From: Antricoccus suffuscus
GTDB lineage: Bacteria > Actinomycetota > Actinomycetes > Mycobacteriales > Antricoccaceae
Length of the DNA: 64,000 nucleotides
Direction of reading: 5' to 3'
NCBI RefSeq assembly: GCF_003003235.1
Contig: NZ_PVUE01000001.1
Location: 496,001 to 560,000, forward strand
The notes beneath the pieces are model-generated. The model saw only the letters and a program-made list of their open reading frames with translations, had not been told where the DNA came from and searched no databases. Shown one piece after another: positions 52,114 through 59,935 of the stretch. How positions within the stretch are numbered: the stretch's first letter is position 1; each line of letters begins with the position of its first letter. A program made the position numbers and the translations under genes.

Positions 52114-52181
52114 CCGCCGTACCGACGACACCGCCGTACCGACGACACCGTCGTACCGACGACACCGCCGTACCGACGACA
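52114..52181 (-). repeat. Four tandem 17-bp repeats upstream of the SARP gene
   Basis: CCGCCGTACCGACGACA repeated four times (52114, 52131, 52148, 52165); the third copy has one change (CCGTCG). The unit is not a multiple of three and sits 33-100 bp before the SARP start, so within its probable promoter/leader. Could bind a regulator or vary in copy number. Confidence 0.9.
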
Positions 52182-52186
52182 CCCTC

Positions 52187-52250
52187 GCACATTTGTGCCA
52201 TTTCGCAGCAGTGCCAGCCGCGTGGTGCTGCAGATCGGCACATTTGTACC
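52187..52250. promoter_or_regulatory. Direct repeat GCACATTTGTNCC
   Basis: GCACATTTGTGCC at 52187-52199 and GCACATTTGTACC at 52238-52250, 51 bp apart start-to-start (about five helical turns). They lie upstream of the SARP gene and downstream of the GlsB-like gene. Direct repeats on one face suit SARP-like binding, which is inference. Confidence 0.4.
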
Positions 52251-52271
52251 GGAATGTCGCGGAGCCGAACG

Positions 52272-52307
52272 CAGCGCGGCCCCGGACCGAAGTCCGGGGC
52301 CGCGCTG
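52272..52307 (-). terminator. Strong hairpin terminator of the GlsB-like gene
   Basis: CAGCGCGGCCCCGGAC (52272-52287), loop CGAA, GTCCGGGGCCGCGCTG (52292-52307): a perfect 16-bp G+C-rich stem, 20 bp past the minus-strand stop. On the minus strand the loop is TTCG, an especially stable tetraloop. Confidence 0.85.
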
Positions 52308-52326
52308 TCTTGGTTGCTTGGTGTCT

Positions 52327-52593
52327 CTACTTGGCGACGGACTTCTTGTTGGTCACGCCGAGGTAGATGCTGATCCCGATGATCGCAAGGACAACGCTGA
52401 TGATCCAGCGAATCCAGTCGAACCCGTTGGTGTCGGCGACGCCGAACGCCTGCGCGATGTAGTAGCCGACGACCGCTGCGACGATACCGATGATGATCGT
52501 CCAGAGGATGCCGATAGGCTGCTTACCCTTCATGAAGAGTCGGGCGAGGGCGCCGATGATGGCACCGGTGATGATGGCCGCAAAGATTCCCAT
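52327..52593 (-). CDS. GlsB/YeaQ/YmgE-type stress-response membrane protein
   Basis: 88 residues, three hydrophobic helices with Gly-rich packing: GIFAAIITGAIIGALARLF, GILWTIIIGIVAAVVGYYIA and WIRWIISVVLAIIGISIYLG. KGKQPIG between helices 1 and 2 is the usual loop of transglycosylase-associated/GlsB proteins, linked to general or acid stress in other bacteria. Start is ATG 52593 with GGGAG 8 nt upstream; a longer frame from 52668 adds an unconserved leader. Single gene ended by a strong hairpin (52272-52307). Divergent from purU. Confidence 0.9.
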   Translation of the reverse strand: MGIFAAIITGAIIGALARLFMKGKQPIGILWTIIIGIVAAVVGYYIAQAFGVADTNGFDWIRWIISVVLAIIGISIYLGVTNKKSVAK

Positions 52594-52753
52594 GTCGAGG
52601 ACTCCCTTTTGCTGAAACCGAGTGGTGCTAGCGCGCTCAGTGTATATGTGAGTTAACAGGAGTAACACTTGTTTACTGACGTTTCACCGTATTGAGATAA
52701 TCGATAGTGCGGGCCATATCGGGCCCCGAACATAAAACTGGGGTATCTGCACA

Positions 52754-53623
52754 ATGACCGATAGGCCGCTACGTCCCGAATTCGTCATGACGCTGTCCTG
52801 CCCCGACGCGCCGGGACTCGTCTTCGCGATCACCGGCTTTCTTCGCGAGTACGGCGCCAACATCCTGGACCTGCAACAGCACTCGGACCGCTCCAGCGGC
52901 CGCTTCTTTATCCGGGTGCAGATCGAGTTCCTCGACGCGGCCCCCGAGCTTGCGTCAATGCGCGCGGCGTTCGCATCGGTCGCGGCGTCGTACGACATGG
53001 ACTACTCGATCACCGACGCGGCCACGCCAGCGCGCACGCTGATTTTGGTGAGCAAGTTCGGGCACTGTCTCAACGACCTGCTCTTCCGGCACCGCAACGG
53101 GACACTCAACATCGACGTGCCGGTAGTGGTCTCCAATCACGAGGACATGCGCGCGATGGTGGAGTCGTATGGGATCGCCTTCGAGCACATCCCTGTCACG
53201 AAGGATACGAAGGCGCAGGCCGAGGCGGCGATGTTCGCGCTGGTGGAGAAGTACGACGTCGAGCTCGTCGTACTCGCCCGCTATATGCAGATCCTGTCCG
53301 CGGAGGCCTCGGCGCGCCTGGCGGGTCGAGCGATCAACATCCATCACTCGTTCCTACCCAGTTTTAAAGGCGCGAAGCCATATCACCAGGCGCACGACCG
53401 CGGCGTGAAGATCATCGGTGCGACCGCCCACTATGTGTCCGACGTACTGGACGAGGGGCCGATCATCGAACAGGATGTCGCGCGCGCCGATCACGGGATG
53501 ACCCCAGAGGACCTGGTTGCCGTAGGCCGAGACGTCGAGACTCAGGTGCTCGCGCGTGCGGTCAAGTGGCATTGCGAGCACCGGATCTTCGTCAACGGCC
53601 ACCGCACTGTTGTGTTCCGCTGA
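52754..53623 (+). CDS. purU: Formyltetrahydrofolate deformylase
   Basis: 289 residues. N-terminal ACT domain (about 8-85: VMTLSCPDAPGLVFAITGFL) binds regulatory Met/Gly in the E. coli enzyme; the C-terminal formyltransferase-fold domain contains IHHSFLPSFKGAKPYHQAHD, ATAHYVSDVLDEGPIIEQDV and the hydrolase-type residues. It hydrolyses 10-formyl-THF to formate and THF, balancing one-carbon pools and supplying formate for PurT where present. ATG 52754. The convergent soxR gene ends 21 bp away. Length and domain order are normal. Confidence 0.95.
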   Translation: MTDRPLRPEFVMTLSCPDAPGLVFAITGFLREYGANILDLQQHSDRSSGRFFIRVQIEFLDAAPELASMRAAFASVAASYDMDYSITDAATPARTLILVSKFGHCLNDLLFRHRNGTLNIDVPVVVSNHEDMRAMVESYGIAFEHIPVTKDTKAQAEAAMFALVEKYDVELVVLARYMQILSAEASARLAGRAINIHHSFLPSFKGAKPYHQAHDRGVKIIGATAHYVSDVLDEGPIIEQDVARADHGMTPEDLVAVGRDVETQVLARAVKWHCEHRIFVNGHRTVVFR

Positions 53624-53644
53624 TTTTCGTTGGGTGAGCGAGAT

Positions 53645-54118
53645 TTAGTCCGCGATACCCATCGGATGTCGAATCATCCGGGCGCCGGCGCCGTACTGGC
53701 TGATCTGGTCGCCGGCGTTGTAGATCGTGCACTTCTTGAGGCTGAGGCAACCGCAGCCGATGCACCCGTCGAGGTTGTTGCGCAGTGTGGTGAGCTCCTC
53801 GATGCGCGCGTCGAGGTCGGCGCGCCACTTGCCGGAGAGTTGGCGCCACTGTGCGGCGGTGGGCGCGCGGTCGATCGGCAACGTGGCGGCCATATCGGCG
53901 ATGATGTCGGCCAGCGGTACGCCGAGCTTGCTGGCTGCGCGGATCACCGCGAGCCGGCGCAGAGTGGATCGGGCGAAGCGGCGCTGCCCGGCGGAGTTGC
54001 GCTCACTGTGGATCAGGCCGAGTGACTCGTAGTAGCGGATCGCCGAGGTTGCGAGGCCGCTGCGGTTGGCGACCTGCCCGATCGGCATCAGGTCTGTCGT
54101 GCGCAGGTGAGCAGACAT
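53645..54118 (-). CDS. soxR: Redox-sensitive MerR-type activator SoxR
   Basis: 157 residues. The MerR HTH begins LMPIGQVANRSGLATSAIRY (about 10-30), with YESLGLI and RRFARSTLRRLAVI. The dimer helix leads to a CIGCGCLSLKKC cluster (about 119-130), the CX2CXCX5C iron-sulphur site that defines SoxR. In actinomycetes SoxR responds to redox-active compounds and controls exporters and oxidoreductases rather than a superoxide regulon; targets here are unknown. Start is ATG 54118; an upstream in-frame start (54181) adds a basic unconserved leader. It follows the acyl-CoA dehydrogenase gene at 95 bp, with a hairpin between. Confidence 0.94.
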   Translation of the reverse strand: MSAHLRTTDLMPIGQVANRSGLATSAIRYYESLGLIHSERNSAGQRRFARSTLRRLAVIRAASKLGVPLADIIADMAATLPIDRAPTAAQWRQLSGKWRADLDARIEELTTLRNNLDGCIGCGCLSLKKCTIYNAGDQISQYGAGARMIRHPMGIAD

Positions 54119-54152
54119 GCGCCCCACTCTAATAAGGACCTGGCAAACGCCG

Positions 54153-54192
54153 CGTCCGCGCGGGCGAGCCCTGGGGCCCACCGGCGCGGACG
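54153..54192 (-). terminator. Hairpin after the acyl-CoA dehydrogenase gene
   Basis: CGTCCGCGC (54153-54161) and GCGCGGACG (54184-54192): a perfect 9-bp stem with a 22-nt G/C-rich loop that can pair internally. It starts 22 bp past the minus-strand stop. A plausible terminator without U-tract. Confidence 0.45.
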
Positions 54193-54213
54193 TGGTGTTG
54201 AGTGTGCGTGATG

Positions 54214-55416
54214 TTAGTCCTTGTACTTAGCGACTTCCTGGCGAGCGACGGTGCGGATGTGCACCTCGTCGGGGCCGTCGGCCAGGCGCAGCGTGCGTGC
54301 GTGCGCGTACATGTTGGCGAGCGGGAACTCGTCGGAGACGCCGCCGCCACCGTGGATCTGGATCGCGCGGTCGATGATGTTGGCAACGATGCGAGGCGTC
54401 GCGACCTTGATCGCGGCGATCTCGATGCGGGCGCCCTTGGCGCCGACGTTGTCGATCAGCCAGGCGGACTTCTGCACGAGCAGGCGGATCTGCTCGAGTT
54501 CGATGCGGGAGTTGGCGATCTGGTCGCGTACGACGCCCTGCTCGATGATCGGGCCGCCGAACGCGTGTCGTGAGGATGCGCGGTCGACCATGGCCTTGAT
54601 CGCGCGCTCGCCCATGCCGATGAGGCGCATGCAGTGGTGGATGCGGCCGGGGCCGAGGCGGCCCTGGGCAATCATGAAGCCGTCGCCCTCGCCGGACAGG
54701 ATATTGGCCTTCGGGACGCGGACGTCCTTGAAGTCGACCTCGCAGTGTCCGTGCTGGTCCTGGTAGCCGAAGACCGGCAGGTTGCGCAGAATCTCGATGC
54801 CCGGGGTGTCACGCGGGACGAGAATCATCGACTGCTGCTTGTGCGCCGAGGCGTTGGGGTCGGTTTTGCCCATCAGGATGAAGATCTTGCAGCGTGGGTC
54901 GGCGGCGCCCGAGGTCCACCATTTCCGACCGTTGATGACGTAGTCGTCGCCGTCGGCCTCGATGCGGGTCTCGATGTTGGAGGCATCCGAGGATGCGACA
55001 CGCGGCTCGGTCATCGCGAATGCCGAGCGGATCTCGCCGTCGAGCAGTGGCTGCAGCCACTGCTGCTTCTGCTCGTCGTTGCCGAACAGGTGGATCGTCT
55101 CCATGTTGCCGGTGTCCGGTGCGGCGCAGTTGATCGCCTCGGGTGCGATGGTCGAGGACCAGCCGGTGATTTCTGCTATCGATGCGTACTCGAGGTTGGA
55201 CATGCCTGAGACGTCCTTGAGGAAGAGGTTCCATAGCCCGCGGCCGCGCGCTTCCTTCTTCAGCTCTTCGACAATCGGCGGCACTTCGTGGTTGTCGTGG
55301 CCTGCCTTGGCCCGCCAGTCGTCGTACTCCTTCTCGGCGGGGAAGACGTGGGAGTGCATGAAGTCCCACATCCTCTCCTGGTAATCCTTGGCTTTTGCGC
55401 TGGGTTCGAAGTCCAT
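54214..55416 (-). CDS. Acyl-CoA dehydrogenase
   Basis: 400 residues, the usual three-domain FAD enzyme. [20 protein letters not shown] (FAD-binding), [40 protein letters not shown] and the C-terminal [19 protein letters not shown] helix are conserved in ACAD10/11-like FadE proteins; the [16 protein letters not shown] end is also typical. It should introduce a 2,3-double bond into an acyl-CoA, passing electrons to ETF. The start is ATG 55416 with AAGGAGGAA upstream. A palindrome at 55519-55536 in the divergent region may be its operator. No thiolase or hydratase is adjacent. Confidence 0.92.
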   Translation of the reverse strand: MDFEPSAKAKDYQERMWDFMHSHVFPAEKEYDDWRAKAGHDNHEVPPIVEELKKEARGRGLWNLFLKDVSGMSNLEYASIAEITGWSSTIAPEAINCAAPDTGNMETIHLFGNDEQKQQWLQPLLDGEIRSAFAMTEPRVASSDASNIETRIEADGDDYVINGRKWWTSGAADPRCKIFILMGKTDPNASAHKQQSMILVPRDTPGIEILRNLPVFGYQDQHGHCEVDFKDVRVPKANILSGEGDGFMIAQGRLGPGRIHHCMRLIGMGERAIKAMVDRASSRHAFGGPIIEQGVVRDQIANSRIELEQIRLLVQKSAWLIDNVGAKGARIEIAAIKVATPRIVANIIDRAIQIHGGGGVSDEFPLANMYAHARTLRLADGPDEVHIRTVARQEVAKYKD

Positions 55417-55518
55417 GGTTCCTCCTTGACCGGGCAAACCGGTATCCGCCATCACTGGCTGCATCGATTCGATTTGATAGTTCGTACCTTCACGTTGTTA
55501 CTACACGACGAATCGGCG

Positions 55519-55536
55519 ACCGAGCAAGCGCTCGGT
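55519..55536. promoter_or_regulatory. Palindromic operator candidate in divergent promoter
   Basis: ACCGAGC-AAGC-GCTCGGT: 7-bp arms, 4-bp spacer, between the acyl-CoA dehydrogenase and the PIG-V-like gene. Palindromes of this form are typical of TetR-family regulators of fatty-acid genes in actinobacteria (general knowledge; match not verified). Confidence 0.5.
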
Positions 55537-55576
55537 CGGTAACCTCACATATTCAACGTGCCATAAACTCAGGCCG

Positions 55577-56803
55577 ATGACGTCCGAGGTGCACGAGACC
55601 CCGCAGCGGACGCCGCCGTATCGCTGGTACGCCGATCCGCGGCTTCGGGCCGGGCTCATCGGGTCGGTCGTTTTGTACGCCGGAATCCGGCTGGTCGGGA
55701 TGATCGTGCTCGCGCTCGGTGTCGATCATGCCGGGCGCAGTCTCGCCGAGCGACTGCTGTCCTGGGACGGTCGGTGGTTCGCGCAGATCGCCGAGCACGG
55801 CTATCCGGGCTATATCAACCTGACCGATGTACATGACGAAACGAGCGGTGCCTACGCGTTTCTGCCGGGCTATCCGCTGCTCGTCCGGCTGGTCGCGCTC
55901 GTCACCGGCAACATCGACCACGCAGGACTAGCCGTAACTGGCGTGGCGGGGGTGGTCGCCGCGGCCGGGATCTACTGCTACGTGACGCGGTTATCCGGCC
56001 GGATCAGGGTCGGCGTACTGGCAGTCGGGCTGTGGGCCGCGCTGCCGATGTCGGTCGTGCTGTCGATGATGTACTCAGAGGCGCTGTTCGTCGCGCTCGC
56101 TGTCTGGGCGCTGTATGCCGTGCTCGCCGATCGATGGCTCACCGCAGGAGTGCTGTCGCTGTGCGCGGGGCTGGTGCGACCGTCCGGCATCGCGCTCGGT
56201 GTAGCGGTCATCGGCGCCGCGGTGATCTATTTCGTGCGCCGCCGGTACGACGCAACTGGGCCCAGACCGGTGCGGGTGGTCATGTCTGCGGTGCTGGCGG
56301 TGATCGGCGTACCGCTGTGGTGGGTGTACGTCGCGATCGACACCGGCCGCGTGGACGGATGGTTCGCCGTACAGGACTTTTTCTGGGGATCCCACCTGGA
56401 CTTCGGGGTGAGTTTCGCGGATGGGTTCTGGGACGCAGTCACCTTTGTGGGCATCGGGCACGGCTCGAGCGCAGTCGGGTACATCGTCAACTTCGCCGCC
56501 GTGGCGGGCCTGTTGATGGCGCTGATTCCGTTGGTGAGCCTGGTGGTGCGTGCGGTCGGCGACGCGCGCTGGGCGGCGCCGATGCTGTATGCGCTGGTGC
56601 TGCTGGGCATGGCGATCGGCTCTGCCGGATACCTACACTCCAAGCTCAGATTCCTGGTGCCGATCTTCCCGATCGTGATTCCGGTGGCGATCGTGCTGAT
56701 GCGCACTCGCCGGGTCACAGCGACGCTCGTCCTGATCAGCGCCGTACTGCTTAGCGCGTGGTGGGGCGCGTTCATGCTGCTTGTCTGGCCGTACGCCATT
56801 TAG
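55577..56803 (+). CDS. PIG-V-like GT-C mannosyltransferase membrane protein
   Basis: 408 residues with about nine to ten hydrophobic helices. LLSWDGRWFAQIAEHGYPGY in the first loop carries the acidic residue and WDGxW pattern typical of GPI mannosyltransferase-2 (PIG-V)-like GT-C enzymes; GAYAFLPGYPLLVRLVALVT follows, and ALPMSVVLSMMYSEALFVAL is the second conserved loop. Bacterial members use polyprenyl-phosphate mannose to mannosylate lipids or proteins outside the membrane; the DPM-type synthase at 26250 could supply donor (inference). It is a single gene, ended by the TTGTGTCA element at 56810-56875. Confidence 0.87.
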   Translation: MTSEVHETPQRTPPYRWYADPRLRAGLIGSVVLYAGIRLVGMIVLALGVDHAGRSLAERLLSWDGRWFAQIAEHGYPGYINLTDVHDETSGAYAFLPGYPLLVRLVALVTGNIDHAGLAVTGVAGVVAAAGIYCYVTRLSGRIRVGVLAVGLWAALPMSVVLSMMYSEALFVALAVWALYAVLADRWLTAGVLSLCAGLVRPSGIALGVAVIGAAVIYFVRRRYDATGPRPVRVVMSAVLAVIGVPLWWVYVAIDTGRVDGWFAVQDFFWGSHLDFGVSFADGFWDAVTFVGIGHGSSAVGYIVNFAAVAGLLMALIPLVSLVVRAVGDARWAAPMLYALVLLGMAIGSAGYLHSKLRFLVPIFPIVIPVAIVLMRTRRVTATLVLISAVLLSAWWGAFMLLVWPYAI

Positions 56804-56809
56804 CCGTGC

Positions 56810-56875
56810 TTGTGTCACCAACCGTGCACTTGTGTCACGGAGGTCGGTGACACAAGTGCACAAGCGCTGACACAA
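56810..56875. repeat. Family-1 quadruple TTGTGTCA element, copy 2
   Basis: TTGTGTCA at 56810-56817 and 56830-56837; TGACACAA at 56848-56855 and 56868-56875. Start spacing 20/18/20, identical to copy 1. The inner arms form a 15-bp stem (56824-56838 with 56847-56861). The core GTGTCAC..GTGACAC matches the reverse complement of copy 1 at 21 of 22 positions. Starts 6 bp after the PIG-V-like gene. Confidence 0.9.
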
Positions 56876-56925
56876 GCGGCCTGTGACGTAAATCCGCATT
56901 GCGCGCGGCGATAGTCCGCGCGTAG

Positions 56926-56941
56926 TATTCCATGCGGAATA
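56926..56941. promoter_or_regulatory. Candidate PadR operator
   Basis: TATTCC-ATGC-GGAATA inverted repeat, 21 bp before the PadR start, beside a second dyad CGCGCGG..CCGCGCG (about 56901-56921). PadR repressors usually bind such dyads over their own promoter; inference from position. Confidence 0.5.
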
Positions 56942-56962
56942 GTCGACGCGGAGGTTTAAGTG

Positions 56963-57601
56963 ATGGGGACGAAGCCGACGACCCTGGGGATCGCGGTGCT
57001 TGCGCTACTGCTGGAGCGTCCGATGCATCCCTACGAGATGTATCAGCTGTTACTCGATCGTCGCGAAGACTTCCTGATCAAGGTCCGCCCCGGCTCGCTC
57101 TACCACACTGTCGACCGGCTTACCGAGCTAGAACTGGTCAAAATTGTCGGTACCGAGCGAGATGGTGGACGTCCAGAACGTACGACGTACTGCATCACGC
57201 CCGAGGGCACCGAGAGGCTGTCCGCGGGCGTCCGCGAGATGTTGCGTACGCCGGTCAACGAATATCCGCAGTTCCCGGTCGCGCTGGCGGAGGCGCACAA
57301 CTTGCCGCGTGAGGAGGTCATCGAGTTGCTCAGTGATCGAGTAGCGCTGATCGAAACGGACATCTCTGGAATCACGCACGCGCTCGAAGGCCCTCGAGCG
57401 CGGGGTGTGCCTGAGGCATTTTGGCTGGAAGGCGACTACGTCGTTGAGCTGCGGAAGACGGAGGTCCGGCTACTTCGGCGCCTCATCAAACGACTCGAAA
57501 ACAACGAACTTCCCTGGCCGTACGACGATCCGGCGGCATGCGCCGCTTCGCCCACTGCTGCGGCCTCTACATCAACGAACGGAAAAGAAGTAGATCAATG
57601 A
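56963..57601 (+). CDS. PadR-family transcriptional regulator
   Basis: 212 residues. Winged-helix domain (about 5-80): AVLALLLERPMHPYEMYQLL, FLIKVRPGSLYHTVDRLTEL and ERDGGRPERTTYCITPEG, the PadR/Vtr_A pattern. A C-terminal helical dimerisation domain is of the PadR subfamily-2 sort. It should repress its own operon; the coupled efflux pump at 57598 strongly suggests a drug- or phenolic-responsive regulator. Start is ATG 56963 (GGAGG 8 nt upstream; GTG at 56960 also possible). Overlaps the MFS gene (ATGA, 57598-57601). Confidence 0.93.
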   Translation: MGTKPTTLGIAVLALLLERPMHPYEMYQLLLDRREDFLIKVRPGSLYHTVDRLTELELVKIVGTERDGGRPERTTYCITPEGTERLSAGVREMLRTPVNEYPQFPVALAEAHNLPREEVIELLSDRVALIETDISGITHALEGPRARGVPEAFWLEGDYVVELRKTEVRLLRRLIKRLENNELPWPYDDPAACAASPTAAASTSTNGKEVDQ

Positions 57602-59109
57602 CCTCGCAAGTAGAAGCGACACCACCTGAGGTCAAGGCGCCCAGCGCCTGGCCCGCACTATGGGCGCTCGTCATCGGATTCTTCATGATCCTGGTGGACA
57701 CGACCATCGTCTCGGTGGCCACTCCCGCGATCATGGACGGGCTGCACAGTGACGTCAACGCCGTGATCTGGGTGACCAGCGCCTACCTCCTGGCGTACGC
57801 CGTGCCGCTACTGATCACCGGGCGACTCGGTGACCGGTTCGGGCCCAAGCGGGTTTATCTAATCGGGCTCACCCTGTTTACGCTCTCGTCGTTGTGGTGC
57901 GGACTGACCGGGTCGATCGAGATGCTTATCATCGCGCGGGTCTTCCAGGGCCTCGGCGCGGCGATGATGACACCGCAGACGATGGCAGTCATCACCCGGA
58001 CCTTCCCGGCCGACCAGCGCGGCCGGGCCATGAGCCTGTGGGGCGCCACGGCCGGCGTCGCGACGCTCGTCGGGCCGATCCTCGGCGGCGTACTCATCGA
58101 CTCGCTCGGCTGGGAGTGGATCTTCTTCATCAACGTGCCGATCGGCGTGATCGCCTTTGTGCTGGCGATGCGGCTGGTGCCCAACCTGCCGACGCACGTG
58201 CATCGATTCGATTGGCTCGGCGTCGCGCTCAGTGCGGTCGGACTCTTCATGGTCGTGTTCGGCATCCAGGAAGGCCAGAAGTACGACTGGAACGTATGGG
58301 TGTGGTCGTTGATCATTGCGGGCGTCGTCGTGCTCGTGCTGTTTGTGGTGTGGCAGGCGCGCAACCGCAAGGAGCCGCTGATGCCGCTGAAGCTCTTCTC
58401 GGACCGCAATTTCTCGTTGGCCAACGTCGCCATCACCGCAGTGGGTTTCTCGATCACGGCGATGGCTTTTCCGCTGATGCTCTTCGCGCAGGGCGTACTC
58501 GGGCTCAGCCCGACCCGTGCGGCCTTGTTGATGGTGCCGATGGCGGTCATCTCGGGCGGGCTTTCGCCGTACGTCGGCAAGCTCACCGATCGTGCGCATC
58601 CGCGCTACGTGGCCGGTTTCGGGCTGCTGTGCTTCCCGGTCGCGTTGGTGTGGCTGGCAATGGTGATGACTCCCGGAGTCGCGATCTGGAAGTTGCTACT
58701 GCCGATCGCCTTGATCGGTGTGGCGAACGGCTTCATGTGGGCGCCGCTGAGCAGTACGGCGACGCGCAACCTGCCCATGCATCAGGCCGGTGCGGGCGCG
58801 GGCATTTACAACACGACGCGGCAGTTCGGCGCGGTGCTCGGCAGTGCTGGCATCGCCGTACTCATGGATGCGCAGATCTCGGCTAACCTGCCCGCTTCGC
58901 CGGGTGGCGTGCGTGGCGAGGGGGGCGTCGCGAAGCTTCCCGCGTTCCTGCACGAAGGGTTCAGTACGGCAATGGCGCACTCGATCCTGCTTCCGGCGGG
59001 AGTTCTGGTGATCGGGTTGATCGCCGTTCTGTGCTTCACGGCGCCGGGTCATCTGTCCCGCAAGCCGGCGGCGTCCGGATCGACCGCCGAACCCGCGCCG
59101 GTCGGCTAA
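57598..59109 (+). CDS. DHA2-family (14-TM) MFS drug exporter
   Basis: 503 residues, 14 hydrophobic helices. LVIGFFMILVDTTIVSVATP (motif D1), GRLGDRFGPKRVYLIGLTLF (motif A), and the helix-5 antiporter motif GPILGGVLIDSLGWEWIFFI are seen directly. This is the EmrB/QacA-type proton-driven multidrug antiporter family. The 4-bp overlap with the upstream PadR gene implies translational coupling and PadR control. Stop overlaps the convergent AAA-ATPase stop at 59106-59109. Substrate unknown. Confidence 0.94.
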   Translation: MTSQVEATPPEVKAPSAWPALWALVIGFFMILVDTTIVSVATPAIMDGLHSDVNAVIWVTSAYLLAYAVPLLITGRLGDRFGPKRVYLIGLTLFTLSSLWCGLTGSIEMLIIARVFQGLGAAMMTPQTMAVITRTFPADQRGRAMSLWGATAGVATLVGPILGGVLIDSLGWEWIFFINVPIGVIAFVLAMRLVPNLPTHVHRFDWLGVALSAVGLFMVVFGIQEGQKYDWNVWVWSLIIAGVVVLVLFVVWQARNRKEPLMPLKLFSDRNFSLANVAITAVGFSITAMAFPLMLFAQGVLGLSPTRAALLMVPMAVISGGLSPYVGKLTDRAHPRYVAGFGLLCFPVALVWLAMVMTPGVAIWKLLLPIALIGVANGFMWAPLSSTATRNLPMHQAGAGAGIYNTTRQFGAVLGSAGIAVLMDAQISANLPASPGGVRGEGGVAKLPAFLHEGFSTAMAHSILLPAGVLVIGLIAVLCFTAPGHLSRKPAASGSTAEPAPVG

Positions 59110-59639
59110 CTGCCCGGGAGCCCCACCGCGTCACAGATGACGTCGGCGCGGTAGGGCAGTGGCCCGGCCGGCACGTCGATTAGCCGATATCCGCACTCGC
59201 GGTAGGTCTGCTCATGGAGTCGTTCGAAGGCGAGCGAATCGGCGTAACTGATCTGCCGGGCTGCGGTGTTCTCGATAGTCCCTTGATTGCGGACGAAAAG
59301 CACGGTCCGGTCGTAGATGTCGGTGCGACGGGTCTCGTCCGTGAGCTCCGGCGGCGCCGGTACGTCGAGGAAACGCGCCAGCGCGAGGGTGCATACCGGA
59401 GAACGATCGAAGAACGTCGTCGCGCCGGCCGGCGCCCGTTGCTGGCGGGCGTGCTGCAGCGCGAGCACTTTGTCGACGAATCTCGGCGCGGCCCACGGTT
59501 CGGACGCGCCCAGAGACTGCTCGAGCGCGATGACATCCGTGGCCGACTCTTCGACGACGGCGTACCCGCGTTGCTCCAATAGCCGGAGTATGGCGGTCTT
59601 TCCGGCTCCCGGCGTACCGGTCAGGATGTAGTTGGGCAT
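59106..59639 (-). CDS. Small AAA_28-type P-loop NTPase/kinase-like protein
   Basis: 177 residues. NYILTGTPGAGKTAILRLLE gives Walker A GTPGAGKT at 7-14. YAVVEESATDVI and FFDRSPVCTLALARFLDVPA resemble the substrate and lid regions of the AAA_28 (nicotinamide-ribose-kinase-like) family; RNQGTIENTAARQISYADSL is the Arg-rich tail helix. It probably binds ATP and phosphorylates or activates a small molecule, but none is known for this family. ATG 59639 with AAGGAG upstream. It is convergent with the MFS gene with a 4-bp stop overlap. Confidence 0.85.
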   Translation of the reverse strand: MPNYILTGTPGAGKTAILRLLEQRGYAVVEESATDVIALEQSLGASEPWAAPRFVDKVLALQHARQQRAPAGATTFFDRSPVCTLALARFLDVPAPPELTDETRRTDIYDRTVLFVRNQGTIENTAARQISYADSLAFERLHEQTYRECGYRLIDVPAGPLPYRADVICDAVGLPGS

Positions 59640-59935
59640 GCAGGTCTGGCTCCTTTTCGATGGTGGTGGAGTGCGGGCGTGCTGCGGCGGGCAGCGAGCG
59701 GGTTTGAATGAGCAGGTCGGCGGCGCATAATCTCGGGAATGACCGGATTATGGCCAACTTCGAGAGTGTTGAGGTGTGCGGTGGCAGACGCGGACGAGCG
59801 CGACTGGCGAGCCGGACCAACGCATGTTGATGCTAGCGGTTATCGCGCGACTAGGGTGACCAGTATGAATCTCGCAAGCTCGCGACGCGCAGGTGGCTGG
59901 GATGCGTTCGTCGTCGTGTCACTAAGGTGTCGGGT
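59640..59935. other. Gene-poor region upstream of the MoCo genes
   Basis: About 300 bp between the divergent AAA-ATPase gene and the MocA-MoaE leader. A 66-codon open frame is present (59739-59939) but shows no domain, RBS or codon bias and is not called. No molybdenum-cofactor riboswitch was recognised, though a structure search would be needed to exclude one. Confidence 0.4.

Noticed and set aside
52114-52181. CRISPR-like array
   Set aside because: Units are 17 bp in direct contact without spacers, and no cas genes are present.
51002-52366. 454-codon plus-strand frame over the SARP N-terminus
   Set aside because: The minus-strand frame has winged-helix, BTAD and P-loop motifs; the plus frame has none.
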